Positions 29,851 to 39,431 of a DNA stretch of 64,000 nt are shown one piece after another. The stretch is from Serratia oryzae (GTDB taxonomy: Bacteria; Pseudomonadota; Gammaproteobacteria; Enterobacterales; Enterobacteriaceae). Location: assembly GCF_001976145.1 (NCBI RefSeq), contig NZ_MOXD01000009.1:124051-188050 (forward strand), read 5' to 3'. The translations under genes were made by a program, and so were the position numbers. The number at the start of each line of letters is the position of its first letter. The first letter of the stretch is position 1. The notes beneath the pieces are model-generated. The model was given only the letters and a program-made list of their open reading frames with translations, did no database searches and was not told the DNA's origin.

Positions 29851-31098
29851 ATGAAAAAATGTCGTTGGCTCGCGGGATTACTGCTGGCGGTGCCCTTCAT
29901 GGTGGTAGGGAATGTGCAGCAGGAAAAACCGATCTCTTTGGAGTTTCATGACACACCGGTCAGCCTGGTGTTACAGGCTTTGGCGGAATATCAGCAGTTA
30001 AACCTGGTTGCCGCCGAGGGCGTGGATGGCAATCTGACCTTGCGGCTGGAGAATGTCCCCTGGCGACAGGCGTTGGCGGTCGTATTGCGCATGGGGAAGC
30101 TGACCATGACCCTCGACGGTAATGTGATGCTGGTGTTCCCGGAGCCGGACGAACAGGAACAGCAGCGCCGCCAGCAGGCGCTGGCGCAGCAGCAACCATT
30201 GGAGAACCTGACGATCTCACTGCAAAATGCCGATGCCGGAGAGATTGCCCAAAGCCTGGATAGCCAGCGTGGCAAACTGCTGACCGAGCGCGGCAGCGTG
30301 GTGGTAGATAAGCGCACTAACGCGTTATTACTGCGCGATACCGCACCGGCGCTTACCCAGATGAAATCCTGGGTGGCAGATATGGATACGCCGCTGGAGC
30401 AGGTACAACTGGCGGCACATATCGTCACCATCAGCAGTGAAAATCTGCGTGAGCTCGGTGTGCGTTGGGGGTTGTTAGCGGATGAGAAACCGCCGCAGCC
30501 TCTGCGGATAGATAATTTCAGCGTGGGTTTGCCGGTAGAGAACAACGCCGTCGCGGCTGGTTTTCATCTGGCGCGTATCAGTGGGCGCATTCTGGATCTG
30601 GAACTGTCGGCGCTGGAACAGGAAAATGAGGTAGAAATCATTGCCAGCCCACGCCTGCTGACGGCACATCAGCAAACGGCCAGTATCAAACAGGGAACGG
30701 AAATCCCTTATGAAGTCGCGAGCGGTGCCAGTGGCGCGACCTCGGTAGAATTTAAAGAGGCCGTGCTGGGTATGGAGGTCACGCCCAAAATCCTGCCCAA
30801 TGGCCGAATTACACTGACACTGCAAATCAGCCAGAACATGCCTGGTCGTTCGATAAAACAGGGGGCTGGGGAGGCTTTGGCTATCGACAAGCAGGAAATC
30901 AAAACTCAAGTCACGGTAAAAAACGGTGAAACCATTGTATTGGGTGGTATATTTCAGCAGCAAAACGTGAATGGTGCGAACAAAGTGCCAGGCGCTGGTG
31001 ACGTACCGTGGCTAGGATCCTTGTTCAAACACAGCAGCAAGCAGCACAAAAGGCGTGAGTTGGTGATATTTATTACTCCAACGTTGATCAAGGTCTGA
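29851..31098 (+). CDS. hofQ: HofQ, outer-membrane secretin for DNA uptake
   Basis: I choose the ATG at 29851 because AGGGA lies six bases before it; 415 residues result (E. coli HofQ 412). A signal sequence, N-terminal secretin/TonB short domain (ISLEFHDTPVSLVLQALAEY), NolW-type repeat, and a C-terminal secretin core ending VPWLGSLFKHSSKQHKRREL and VIFITPT are visible. HofQ forms the outer-membrane channel through which DNA enters. Last gene of the operon. Confidence 0.93.
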   Translation: MKKCRWLAGLLLAVPFMVVGNVQQEKPISLEFHDTPVSLVLQALAEYQQLNLVAAEGVDGNLTLRLENVPWRQALAVVLRMGKLTMTLDGNVMLVFPEPDEQEQQRRQQALAQQQPLENLTISLQNADAGEIAQSLDSQRGKLLTERGSVVVDKRTNALLLRDTAPALTQMKSWVADMDTPLEQVQLAAHIVTISSENLRELGVRWGLLADEKPPQPLRIDNFSVGLPVENNAVAAGFHLARISGRILDLELSALEQENEVEIIASPRLLTAHQQTASIKQGTEIPYEVASGASGATSVEFKEAVLGMEVTPKILPNGRITLTLQISQNMPGRSIKQGAGEALAIDKQEIKTQVTVKNGETIVLGGIFQQQNVNGANKVPGAGDVPWLGSLFKHSSKQHKRRELVIFITPTLIKV

Positions 31099-31629
31099 GT
31101 TACCGTGCACAACCGTTGGCGAAAAGACAAAAGTTAATGGTCAGATAGACTTTTTTCTCTCCTTGAGAGTTTCTGCGTTTGACGCTGCGGCTGATTTAGC
31201 TTACAAGGGTTACCGAATTAGGCTCCGAGGTTTTTTTCTTAATGCTATACCCGTCGTACTTTAAGTTGCAGGTGTGTTGGCTATGCTTTCTCACCCCCAG
31301 TCACCTACCTGAGTAGGCTATGAGGGTTCGTTCGCTTGCTGCCTTCCCGTAACTCGAATTATTTAGGGTATTACCCGGCGTCTTCCAAGCGGCTGCGTTG
31401 TTGGCTGCCGCGTGAAATCCATAGGATATAAGACGCCGTTAAAAACGTATGGTTTCCCTCCTGCGGCGTGAATAGCGATTTATTCGGTTGCCAAACTACC
31501 AAGAGTGTTGAGATAATTTTTCGTCTGATCTCGCACTATCGCTCATGAGGTTTCAGTTTAGGTCCCGCCGCTAATTTGATTGGCGGGGCGGGTTAACATT
31601 AACGAATTGTCTTAGTAATACCGAAAAAC
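31099..31629. other. hofQ-aroK intergenic region
   Basis: 531 bases with no credible gene. The middle is occupied by a ~125-bp palindromic repeat (listed separately). The part from about 31400 to 31629 must carry the aroK promoter and leader. It contains GCCGCTAATTTGATTGGCGGGGC near its end, a possible small hairpin. Confidence 0.6.
31247..31371. repeat. Full-length copy of a ~125-bp palindromic repeat
   Basis: The element starts ATACCCGTCGTACTTTAAGT and ends CTCGAATTATTTAGGGTAT; its two ends are imperfect inverted repeats, as in miniature palindromic repeats. Degenerate or internally deleted relatives occur at 47186-47245 and 62581-62624. I believe this kind of element is common in Serratia and Yersinia genomes but cannot verify the family name. 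Confidence 0.75.
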
Positions 31630-32151
31630 ATGGCAGAGAAACGCAATATCTTTCTGGTTGGGCCTATGGGTGCCGGCAAAAGCACTATTGGCCGTCAGTT
31701 AGCTCAGCAACTCAATATGGAGTTTTTCGACTCCGATCAAGAAATTGAGCGACGTACCGGAGCTGACGTGGGCTGGGTATTCGACGTGGAAGGGGAAGAA
31801 GGTTTCCGCGATCGTGAAGAAAAAGTCATTAATGAACTGACGGAAAAGCAGGGGATTGTGCTGGCGACCGGCGGGGGCTCGGTTAAGTCGCGTGAAACGC
31901 GTAACCGCCTGTCGGCGCGTGGTGTCGTGGTCTATTTGGAAACCACTATCGAGAAGCAATTGGCCCGTACCCAGCGTGACAAAAAGCGTCCGCTGTTGCA
32001 GGTTGATTCTCCTCCGCGTGAAGTGCTGGAAGCGCTGGCTAAAGAGCGCAATCCGTTATACGAAGAAATTGCAGATGTTACTATCCGCACAGACGATCAA
32101 AGCGCTAAAGTGGTTGCTAACCAGATAATTAGCATGCTGGAAGGTAACTGA
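31630..32151 (+). CDS. aroK: Shikimate kinase I
   Basis: A 173-residue shikimate kinase, the E. coli AroK length. It has Walker [10 protein letters not shown] (11-19), the shikimate-binding [11 protein letters not shown] and the GGGSV motif. It makes shikimate 3-phosphate. First gene of the aroK-aroB-damX-dam-rpe-gph-trpS chain. Confidence 0.97.
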   Translation: MAEKRNIFLVGPMGAGKSTIGRQLAQQLNMEFFDSDQEIERRTGADVGWVFDVEGEEGFRDREEKVINELTEKQGIVLATGGGSVKSRETRNRLSARGVVVYLETTIEKQLARTQRDKKRPLLQVDSPPREVLEALAKERNPLYEEIADVTIRTDDQSAKVVANQIISMLEGN

Positions 32152-32196
32152 TTGCGGTTTCCGCGTTGGCTACGGGCAAATGCGGAAATTTTGATT

Positions 32197-32225
32197 GTAT
32201 TCCCCGCGTTGGCGGGGATAAACCA
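32197..32225 (+). repeat. Single CRISPR-repeat-like hairpin between aroK and aroB
   Basis: These 29 bases (GTATTCCCCGCG, TTGG, then CGGGGATAAACCA) agree with the type I-E repeat of E. coli (GTGTTCCCCGCG...GGGGATAAACCG) at 24 of 29 positions, including both stem arms and the AAACC tail. Only one copy exists in the window and no cas gene is present. A related CCGCGTTGGC lies 43 bases upstream. It may simply be an intergenic hairpin. Confidence 0.5.
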
Positions 32226-32245
32226 CATCGAGAACTGAGCGCGAC

Positions 32246-33340
32246 ATGGAGAGACTTACCGTAACGCTTGGGGAGCGTAGCTACCCGATTACCATAGCCG
32301 CCGGATTGTTTAACGATCCGGCTTCTTTTATGCCGCTGAAGGCGGGTGAACAGGTCATGCTGGTCACCAATCAGACCTTGGCCCCGCTGTATCTGGCGCG
32401 AGTCCGTAAGGTGCTGGAGCAAGGTGGTATGGTGGTGGATCAGGTGATTCTTCCCGATGGTGAACAGTACAAATCCCTTGCCGTACTTGAGCAGGTGTTC
32501 TCGGCACTGCTGGAAAAGCCACACGGTCGTGACACCACGCTTATCGCCCTCGGCGGTGGTGTGGTGGGCGATCTGACTGGTTTTGCGAGCGCGTGCTATC
32601 AACGCGGTGTGCGTTTTATCCAGGTTCCTACCACGCTGCTTTCGCAGGTGGACTCCTCCGTTGGTGGCAAAACTGCCGTCAATCATCCGCTCGGTAAAAA
32701 TATGATCGGCGCTTTCTACCAACCCGCTGCGGTGGTGGTGGATCTCGACTGCTTGCGAACCTTACCGGCGCGTGAACTTTCCTCTGGCCTGGCTGAAGTG
32801 ATCAAGTACGGGATTATTCTCGACGGTGATTTCTTTGTCTGGTTGGAAAACAATATTGATGCACTGGTGGCGTTGGATATGGGTGCATTGGCGTACTGCA
32901 TCCGTCGCTGCTGTGAATTGAAGGCTGAAGTGGTGGCTGCCGATGAGCGCGAAAGCGGTCTGCGTGCGTTGCTCAATCTGGGCCATACATACGGCCACGC
33001 CATTGAAGCTGAAATGGGCTACGGTGTATGGTTACACGGTGAGGCCGTTGCTGCCGGCATGATGATGGCAGCACAAACCGCGCGCCGCCTGGGCCAGTTT
33101 TCTACCAGCGATATTGAGCGTATCAGAGCGCTGTTGCTGCGTGCCGGGTTGCCAGTGTACGGGCCGCAGGAAATGGCACCGGGGGCTTATCTGCCGCACA
33201 TGATGCGTGACAAGAAAGTGTTGGCAGGGGAGCTGCGCCTGGTGTTGCCGAAGGCGATCGGTGAAGCGGAAGTTCGCGGTGGTGTGGCACATGATATCGT
33301 GTTGGCTGCCATTGCGGATTGCCTGCCGCCACACGCGTAA
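32246..33340 (+). CDS. aroB: 3-dehydroquinate synthase
   Basis: A 364-residue enzyme (E. coli 362) that cyclises DAHP to 3-dehydroquinate, NAD- and zinc-dependent. It carries the NAD-binding [11 protein letters not shown], the [18 protein letters not shown] segment and the zinc-binding glutamate and histidines ([30 protein letters not shown]). It lies 94 bases after aroK, with a hairpin between. Confidence 0.98.
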   Translation: MERLTVTLGERSYPITIAAGLFNDPASFMPLKAGEQVMLVTNQTLAPLYLARVRKVLEQGGMVVDQVILPDGEQYKSLAVLEQVFSALLEKPHGRDTTLIALGGGVVGDLTGFASACYQRGVRFIQVPTTLLSQVDSSVGGKTAVNHPLGKNMIGAFYQPAAVVVDLDCLRTLPARELSSGLAEVIKYGIILDGDFFVWLENNIDALVALDMGALAYCIRRCCELKAEVVAADERESGLRALLNLGHTYGHAIEAEMGYGVWLHGEAVAAGMMMAAQTARRLGQFSTSDIERIRALLLRAGLPVYGPQEMAPGAYLPHMMRDKKVLAGELRLVLPKAIGEAEVRGGVAHDIVLAAIADCLPPHA

Positions 33341-33499
33341 AAAATACGAATAACTAACAGTGGCTTAGCTGCTGTTTGCATCTATGATTAATGGATGTGC
33401 AAAGCAAAAGCGGTGTCGCTTTGCCATTATCGGGTTAATAGTCTCGCACCATACCAGATTCAGGGTGGTGAGCTTTTGCCTCTAGTTGGAGGGTTTCAG

Positions 33500-34507
33500 A
33501 TGGACGAGTTTAAACCGGAAGACGATCTCAGACCTGATGCCAGCGATCGCCGTCCTTCACGTTCGCGGCGGCCAGCAACAGGGCCGAGTTTTTCCTTATC
33601 GCGTCAGCATTTGATGATTGGTGTCGGTATCTTGGTTCTGCTGTTGCTGATCCTGGGGATCGGTTCGGCGCTGAAAGCCCCTACCCAACACGAGACTGCG
33701 CAGCAGGGAACTGCCCGGGATATCAACCTGTCGGGCTCTTCGTCACTGACCACCAGCAACAACGGTGTTCCGGGGGGCACTACCGACACCAACGATAATA
33801 ACGGCGTTGGTCATTCTCAACCGCTGCAGCCGCAGAACATCAGCGTTCCCCCGATCTCCAGCACGCCGAGCGAAGCACAGCTGCAGCCACCGCAGGGTGG
33901 TGCGCAGCAGCGTGTTGAGCTGCCAGGGAATATGGCAGACGTCCTGTCATCGCAGCAGAGCCAGATTGATGCTGCCGCACAGAGCCTGAATGCGCCGGTT
34001 TCCGGGTTACCAACCGCGCCAGCAACCGTAATGAGCGGTGCCGGTGCGAGAGAAACCACGCGTCCGGTGCACAACAACAGTAATACCGCTGCAACGGCAC
34101 AGCAGCATAAAGCACCGGCAAAAACCGCTGCGACAAAACCGGTGACGTCAGTGAAACCCGCTCCAACGACGACCACGGTTTACACGCCACCCGCCTCGGC
34201 AAAAAGCGGTGTTGTCAGTGGTAGTGCGGGCTCCATCACTTCGGCACCGGGCAGCCATTACACGCTGCAGCTGAGCAGTGCTTCACGTTCCGATACGTTG
34301 AAGGCGTTTGCCAAACAGCAGAATCTGCAGAACTTTACGGTGTATGAAACCAAGCGTGACGGTAAGCCGTGGTTCGTGTTGGTGAGCGGTAACTATGCTT
34401 CTTCGGCGGATGCGAAGCGCGCAGTTGCGACGTTACCGGCAGAGGTTCAGGCGAAGAAACCATGGGTCCGACCTGTACATCAAGTACAACAAGACCTTAA
34501 AAAATAA
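33500..34507 (+). CDS. damX: DamX, SPOR-domain cell-division protein
   Basis: The ATG at 33500 follows TGGAGGG with six-base spacing and begins MDEFKPEDDLRPDASDRR, as in E. coli; 335 residues result. One membrane helix (about 41-58, MIGVGILVLLLLILGIGSAL), a Ser/Thr/Gln/Pro-rich periplasmic linker and a C-terminal SPOR domain (SHYTLQLSSAS to the end) that binds denuded septal glycan. It is about 90 residues shorter than E. coli DamX, mostly because the acidic/basic cytoplasmic segment is reduced to about 40 residues. Confidence 0.95.
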   Translation: MDEFKPEDDLRPDASDRRPSRSRRPATGPSFSLSRQHLMIGVGILVLLLLILGIGSALKAPTQHETAQQGTARDINLSGSSSLTTSNNGVPGGTTDTNDNNGVGHSQPLQPQNISVPPISSTPSEAQLQPPQGGAQQRVELPGNMADVLSSQQSQIDAAAQSLNAPVSGLPTAPATVMSGAGARETTRPVHNNSNTAATAQQHKAPAKTAATKPVTSVKPAPTTTTVYTPPASAKSGVVSGSAGSITSAPGSHYTLQLSSASRSDTLKAFAKQQNLQNFTVYETKRDGKPWFVLVSGNYASSADAKRAVATLPAEVQAKKPWVRPVHQVQQDLKK

Positions 34508-34591
34508 ATCATTTAATTTTGTGCGCTGATGTGCTGTCTGAAACAGAGTACAATCCGCCGCTCTGAATTGTATAAGTAGCTAACTGACGGC

Positions 34592-35404
34592 ATGAAGAAA
34601 AACCGCGCTTTTTTAAAATGGGCTGGTGGAAAATACCCGCTGGTTGACGAGATCCGTCGTCATCTGCCAGCGGGCGACTGCTTAATCGAGCCCTTCGTGG
34701 GTGCGGGTTCAGTATTTTTGAACACGGAATACGACGCCTATATTCTCGCCGACATCAACAGCGATCTTATTAATCTGTATAACATCGTTAAGCTGCGTAC
34801 GGATGATTTCGTGCGTGATGCCCGCATGCTTTTCGCTGATGAATACAATTTCTCGGAGCAGTTTTACCTGTTGCGTGAAGAGTTCAATACCAGTGATGAC
34901 GCCTATCGCCGCGCACTGTTGTTTCTCTATCTGAACCGCCACTGCTATAACGGCCTGTGCCGTTATAATCTGCGCGGTGAGTTTAACGTACCGTTCGGAC
35001 GTTATAAGAGGCCGTACTTTCCGGAAGAGGAACTGTACTGGTTTGCTGAAAAATCCCGCAATGCCACTTTCGTCTGCGAGCATTACCGCGATACCATGGC
35101 CAAAGCAACGCGTGGTGCGGTAGTGTATTGCGATCCGCCTTATGCGCCGCTGTCGGCAACGGCGAATTTTACCGCTTATCATACCAACAGCTTCAGCCTG
35201 GCCGATCAGCAGGGGCTGGCGCAGTTGGCGCATCAATTGTCGGTAGAAAACCAGGTACCGGTATTGATTTCCAATCACGATACCGAACTGACGCGTGACT
35301 GGTATCAGCATGCTGAATTCTTTGAAGTGTCGGCCCGCCGGACGATCAGCCGCAATATCCTGGGCCGCAGTAAAGTAAACGAACTTCTCGCTTTATATCG
35401 CTAA
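34592..35404 (+). CDS. dam: DNA adenine methyltransferase
   Basis: A 270-residue GATC N6-adenine methylase. SAM-binding motif FVGAGS (35-40) and the catalytic DPPY at 181-184 sit as in E. coli Dam; KWAGGKYPL near the start is also typical. It directs mismatch repair and controls replication initiation. It lies between damX and rpe in the conserved chain. Confidence 0.98.
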   Translation: MKKNRAFLKWAGGKYPLVDEIRRHLPAGDCLIEPFVGAGSVFLNTEYDAYILADINSDLINLYNIVKLRTDDFVRDARMLFADEYNFSEQFYLLREEFNTSDDAYRRALLFLYLNRHCYNGLCRYNLRGEFNVPFGRYKRPYFPEEELYWFAEKSRNATFVCEHYRDTMAKATRGAVVYCDPPYAPLSATANFTAYHTNSFSLADQQGLAQLAHQLSVENQVPVLISNHDTELTRDWYQHAEFFEVSARRTISRNILGRSKVNELLALYR

Positions 35405-35458
35405 GTCGGGGTTGCGCCCCGGCGTATAACAACTCGAACCCTACGTTTGGAGAAGCGG

Positions 35459-36136
35459 ATGAAAAAGTTTTTGATTGCCCCGTCCATTCTGTCGGCAGAC
35501 TTTGCCCGGTTAGGTGAGGACACCGCCAAGGTGCTGGCTGCCGGTAGTGACGTGGTGCACTTTGACGTGATGGATAACCACTATGTTCCCAATCTGACGA
35601 TTGGGCCGATGGTGTGCGCAGCGCTGCGTAATTACGGCATTACTGCCCCCATTGATGTGCATCTGATGGTCAAGCCGGTCGATCGCATTGTGCCGGACTT
35701 CGCCAAAGCCGGTGCAACCTATATTTCTTTTCATCCTGAAGCCTCCGAGCACGTCGACCGTACCCTCCAACTGATCAAAGAACATGGCTGCAAGGCCGGT
35801 TTGGTCTTTAACCCGGCAACGCCATTGAGCTATCTCGACTATGTGATGGATAAACTCGATGTGATCCTACTGATGTCGGTTAACCCTGGCTTTGGTGGCC
35901 AATCGTTTATCCCGAGCACGCTTGACAAACTGCGTCAGGTGCGCAAACTGATCGACGACAGCGGGTTCGATATTCGTCTGGAAGTGGACGGTGGGGTTAA
36001 GGTGGACAACATTGCCGAGATCGCCGCAGCGGGTGCCGATATGTTCGTCGCCGGTTCCGCTATCTTTGGCCAGCCGGATTATCGTGCGGTGATTGACGAC
36101 ATGCGCCGTGAACTGGCGAAGGTGAATCATGGCTGA
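35459..36136 (+). CDS. rpe: Ribulose-phosphate 3-epimerase
   Basis: I start at the ATG at 35459, six bases after GGAG, giving 225 residues ([15 protein letters not shown]), the E. coli length; four more codons upstream are in frame but lack support. TIM-barrel epimerase with metal ligands His34, Asp36 and His68 ([19 protein letters not shown]) and the phosphate-binding GGVK. It interconverts ribulose 5-phosphate and xylulose 5-phosphate. It overlaps gph by 8 bases. Confidence 0.97.
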   Translation: MKKFLIAPSILSADFARLGEDTAKVLAAGSDVVHFDVMDNHYVPNLTIGPMVCAALRNYGITAPIDVHLMVKPVDRIVPDFAKAGATYISFHPEASEHVDRTLQLIKEHGCKAGLVFNPATPLSYLDYVMDKLDVILLMSVNPGFGGQSFIPSTLDKLRQVRKLIDDSGFDIRLEVDGGVKVDNIAEIAAAGADMFVAGSAIFGQPDYRAVIDDMRRELAKVNHG

Positions 36137-36836
36137 TTTCAGCGCCATTCGCGGCCTGGCCTTCGATCTGGACGGTACGCTGGTTGACAGTGCTCCGGGG
36201 CTGGCGGCGGCGATCGATCTGGCGCTGGCAGAAATGGGCTTGCCGCAGGCCGGTGAGGCGCGAGTCGGCACCTGGATCGGGAATGGCGCGGATGTGCTGG
36301 TGCAACGTGCGTTGCGCTGGGCGGAAGTGGACGCCACGTCAGCGCATTGCCAGCAGATGCGCGAACGTTTCGATCATTTCTACGCGCAGACCGTGAGCAG
36401 CGGCAGCCGTCTGTTCCCACAGGTGAAAGCCACCCTTTGCTGCCTGGCTGAACAGGGTTACCCGATGGCGCTGGTGACCAACAAGCCAACGCCTTTTGTG
36501 GCCCCGTTGCTGACTGAGCTCGGTATTATCGACACGTTCTCGCTGATTATCGGTGGTGATGATGTGGTGGCAAAAAAGCCGCATCCTGCGCCATTGTATC
36601 TGGTGTTCGGCAAGCTTGGCCTGCGGGCTGGCGAGGTGTTGTTCGTTGGTGATTCACGCAACGATATTCAGGCGGCACAGGCGGCAGGTTGCCCGAGCGT
36701 TGGCCTGACGTATGGATATAACTACGGTGAAGCGATCGCCCTGAGCCATCCCGACCGTGTGTTGGAGCGCTTTGCCGATTTGTTGCCCGCTCTTGGGCTG
36801 TCATCTTTAGAGAATCAGGAATGTAATCATGAGTAA
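36129..36836 (+). CDS. gph: Phosphoglycolate phosphatase
   Basis: A 235-residue HAD phosphatase. Motif [11 protein letters not shown] has nucleophile Asp13 and Asp15; motif II is ALVTNKPT, and motif III/IV are KKPHPAPL and [13 protein letters not shown]. It removes phosphoglycolate formed during repair of 3'-phosphoglycolate DNA ends. It overlaps both neighbours, rpe and trpS, by 8 bases. Confidence 0.96.
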   Translation: MADFSAIRGLAFDLDGTLVDSAPGLAAAIDLALAEMGLPQAGEARVGTWIGNGADVLVQRALRWAEVDATSAHCQQMRERFDHFYAQTVSSGSRLFPQVKATLCCLAEQGYPMALVTNKPTPFVAPLLTELGIIDTFSLIIGGDDVVAKKPHPAPLYLVFGKLGLRAGEVLFVGDSRNDIQAAQAAGCPSVGLTYGYNYGEAIALSHPDRVLERFADLLPALGLSSLENQECNHE

Positions 36837-37833
36837 GCCCATCGTATTTAGCGGCGCGCAGCCGTCTGGTGAACTGACTATTGGCAACTACATGGGTGCG
36901 CTGCGTCAGTGGGTTCAAATGCAGGATGATTATGACTGCATTTACTGCATCGTCGATCTGCACGCGATTACCGCGCGCCAGGACGCAGAAAAGCTGCGTA
37001 AAGCCACGCTGGACACGCTGGCGCTGTACCTGGCCTGTGGTATCGATCCATCGAAAAGCACTATCTTTGTGCAGTCGCATGTGCCGGAGCATACGCAACT
37101 GAGCTGGGTGCTCAACTGCTATACCTATTTCGGCGAACTGAGCCGCATGACCCAGTTCAAAGACAAATCAGCGCGCTATGCCGAAAACATCAACGTTGGC
37201 CTGTTCAGCTACCCGGTGCTGATGGCGGCAGATATCCTGCTGTACCAGACCAACCAGGTGCCGGTGGGGGAAGACCAGAAACAGCATCTGGAACTGAGCC
37301 GCGACGTGTGCCAGCGTTTCAACGCACTGTATGGTGAAGTGTTCACCCTTCCTGAGCCGTTTATTCCCAAGTCTGGTGCGCGCGTGATGTCACTGCAGGA
37401 TCCGGCCAAGAAGATGTCCAAGTCGGACGATAACCGTAACAACGTGATCGGCCTGCTGGAAGATCCAAGCGAGGTGACCAAAAAAATCAAACGTGCCATG
37501 ACCGACTCGGAAGAGCCGCCGGTCATCCGTTACGATGTGGCGAACAAAGCGGGTGTTTCTAACCTGCTGGATATCCTGTCCGGCGTCACCGGCAAGAGCA
37601 TTGCCCAACTGGAAGCAGAGTTTGCAGGCCAGATGTATGGTCACCTGAAGGGCGCGGTCGCAGAGGCGGTTTCCGGTATGCTGAGTGAGCTGCAGGAGCG
37701 TTACCACTATTTCCGCAATGACGAGGCGTTTTTGCAGCAGGTGATGCGTGATGGTGCGGTAAAAGCCCGCGCCCGTGCGCAGGAGACGTTGGCGAAAGTG
37801 TATGACGCGGTAGGTTTTGTGCCACATCCGTAA
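36829..37833 (+). CDS. trpS: Tryptophanyl-tRNA synthetase
   Basis: A 334-residue class I synthetase, the E. coli length. HIGH-like motif TIGNYMG near residues 18-24 and KMSKS at 195-199. The start overlaps gph by 8 bases. It closes the aroK-trpS chain; a paired-hairpin repeat begins two bases after its stop. Confidence 0.98.
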   Translation: MSKPIVFSGAQPSGELTIGNYMGALRQWVQMQDDYDCIYCIVDLHAITARQDAEKLRKATLDTLALYLACGIDPSKSTIFVQSHVPEHTQLSWVLNCYTYFGELSRMTQFKDKSARYAENINVGLFSYPVLMAADILLYQTNQVPVGEDQKQHLELSRDVCQRFNALYGEVFTLPEPFIPKSGARVMSLQDPAKKMSKSDDNRNNVIGLLEDPSEVTKKIKRAMTDSEEPPVIRYDVANKAGVSNLLDILSGVTGKSIAQLEAEFAGQMYGHLKGAVAEAVSGMLSELQERYHYFRNDEAFLQQVMRDGAVKARARAQETLAKVYDAVGFVPHP

Positions 37834-37835
37834 TA

Positions 37836-37934
37836 GCTAACCAGTTCCCTCTCCTTGGTGAGAGGGTTAGGGTGAGGGGAATATCACCGCAGCTAAGGTT
37901 CCTCACCCCGGTCTTTCCCAAAGAGAAAGAGGGC
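37836..37934 (+). repeat. Paired-hairpin repeat, copy A (after trpS)
   Basis: Opens TAGCTAACCAGTTCCCTCTC. A CCCTCTC/GAGAGGG stem is followed by GGGTGAGG, which pairs with CCTCACCC across a spacer, then a third pyrimidine/purine block. Copy B at 47341-47440 is the same element reversed. REP-like elements in this position often protect mRNA 3' ends. Confidence 0.8.
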
Positions 37935-37960
37935 GTTAATGCTCGGTGAAGGGTGTTAGG

Positions 37961-37978
37961 CCGATGGCCGCTTTTTTT
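37961..37978 (+). terminator. Weak candidate terminator for trpS
   Basis: GGCC-GAT-GGCC followed by GC and a run of seven T. The stem is short (4 bp), but the T run is good. It overlaps the cysG stop on the other strand. Confidence 0.35.
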
Positions 37979-39380
37979 ACGCCATTTTGCTGAGGCTTTC
38001 CGGCAGTTCCCGGCTGGAGAACCAGTTCAATTGGTTGCGCAGGCTGACCACGCTGCCAACGATAATCAGGCTCGGGCTGGCGGCTCGCTGCGCAAGTTCC
38101 CCCAACTGAGCCAGTTCTCCTGTAATCACTCGCTGGCGGGTAGACGTGCCGTTTTCCACCAAGGCTATCGGCATGGTGCCAGCCATACCATGAGCGATCA
38201 GTTGCCGTTGAATCTCCGCCGCCTGCGTCAGGCCCATATAAAACACCAGCGTTTGTTGTCCGGCGGCCAGCGTTGCCCAGTCTAGCCCGCCGTCGGCCTT
38301 GGCGTGGCCGGTCACCAAGCGGACGCTTTGGGCATGATCGCGATGGGTGAGGGGAATACCGCTGTAGGCGGAACAGCCAGAGGCGGCGGTAATGCCTGGC
38401 ACCACCGAGAACGGGATGCCAGCTGCGGCCAAGGTTTCTAATTCTTCACCGCCGCGGCCGAAGATAAAGGGATCGCCGCCTTTCAGCCGGACCACGCGTT
38501 TACCCTGTTGTGCCTGCGCCAGCAAGATCTGATTGATCTGCTCTTGTGGCACACAGTGATGCCCGGCGTGTTTACCCACAAAGATGCGTTCCGCATCGCG
38601 GCGCGTCAGCGCCATCACGTCTGCAGACACCAAACGATCGTAAACCACCACGTCGGCCTGCTGGATCTGCTGCAGGCCTTTTAGCGTCAGCAGCCCGGCA
38701 TCGCCCGGCCCGGCGCCGACTAACACCACCTCGCCCTGTTCTTCCGGTTGTTGCGCCAACAGTTGTTCAACCTGTTGTTCCGCCAAAACGGTGTCATTGT
38801 TAGCCAGTGATTGCGCCAGCCGATCGTGGGCAAACAGCTTTTCCCAGAAACGGCGGCGCGCACCGATGCTGCTAAACTGCTGCTTTACCCGTTGGCGCAG
38901 CGAACCGCCCAACTGAGCCAGTTTGCCAAGGTGTTGCGGTAGCACGGCCTCCAGCTTTTCCCGCAGCAGGCGCGCCAGCACCGGGGCTTTGCCACCGGAA
39001 GAGACGGCGACCATCAGCGGAGAGCGATCGATAATCGACGGCATGATAAAGCTGGCACGTTTGGGATCGTCTACCACGTTACAGAATACCCGCTGCTGAT
39101 TGGCACACTGATAGACCAGAGCATTCACTTCCAGCCGATCGGTGGCGGCAATCACCAGCCATTTTTCTGCCAGCAGTGCGGCATAAAACTCCCCCTCCAC
39201 CAGCGTTACCCGCCCTTGTTCGGCCCAGGCCAGAAACTGCTGATTGAACTGGCAGGCATTGACCGTCAGCCGGGCACCGGCATCCAGCAGCAGGCGCGCT
39301 TTACGTTCGGCGACTTCCCCGCCGCCGACCAGCAGGCAGGCTTTATGTTGCAGTTGGCAGAAAATCGGTAAGTAATCCAT
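37977..39380 (-). CDS. cysG: Siroheme synthase CysG
   Basis: The ATG at 39380 ([10 protein letters not shown]) has AAGGA six bases upstream and gives 467 residues; a TTG two codons earlier is an unlikely alternative. The N-terminal third is precorrin-2 dehydrogenase/ferrochelatase ([16 protein letters not shown]), the C-terminal part uroporphyrinogen III methyltransferase ([34 protein letters not shown]). It makes the siroheme cofactor of NirB. It follows nirC, as in E. coli. Confidence 0.97.
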   Translation of the reverse strand: MDYLPIFCQLQHKACLLVGGGEVAERKARLLLDAGARLTVNACQFNQQFLAWAEQGRVTLVEGEFYAALLAEKWLVIAATDRLEVNALVYQCANQQRVFCNVVDDPKRASFIMPSIIDRSPLMVAVSSGGKAPVLARLLREKLEAVLPQHLGKLAQLGGSLRQRVKQQFSSIGARRRFWEKLFAHDRLAQSLANNDTVLAEQQVEQLLAQQPEEQGEVVLVGAGPGDAGLLTLKGLQQIQQADVVVYDRLVSADVMALTRRDAERIFVGKHAGHHCVPQEQINQILLAQAQQGKRVVRLKGGDPFIFGRGGEELETLAAAGIPFSVVPGITAASGCSAYSGIPLTHRDHAQSVRLVTGHAKADGGLDWATLAAGQQTLVFYMGLTQAAEIQRQLIAHGMAGTMPIALVENGTSTRQRVITGELAQLGELAQRAASPSLIIVGSVVSLRNQLNWFSSRELPESLSKMA

Positions 39381-39431
39381 CGGCAATCCTTGGGGAAGCG
39401 GCTGACGGGGCGATAACTCGCCCCTGCTTGA

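Noticed and set aside
32197-32225. A CRISPR array
   Set aside because: Only one repeat-like unit; no spacer-repeat period and no cas genes. Kept only as a repeat-like hairpin.
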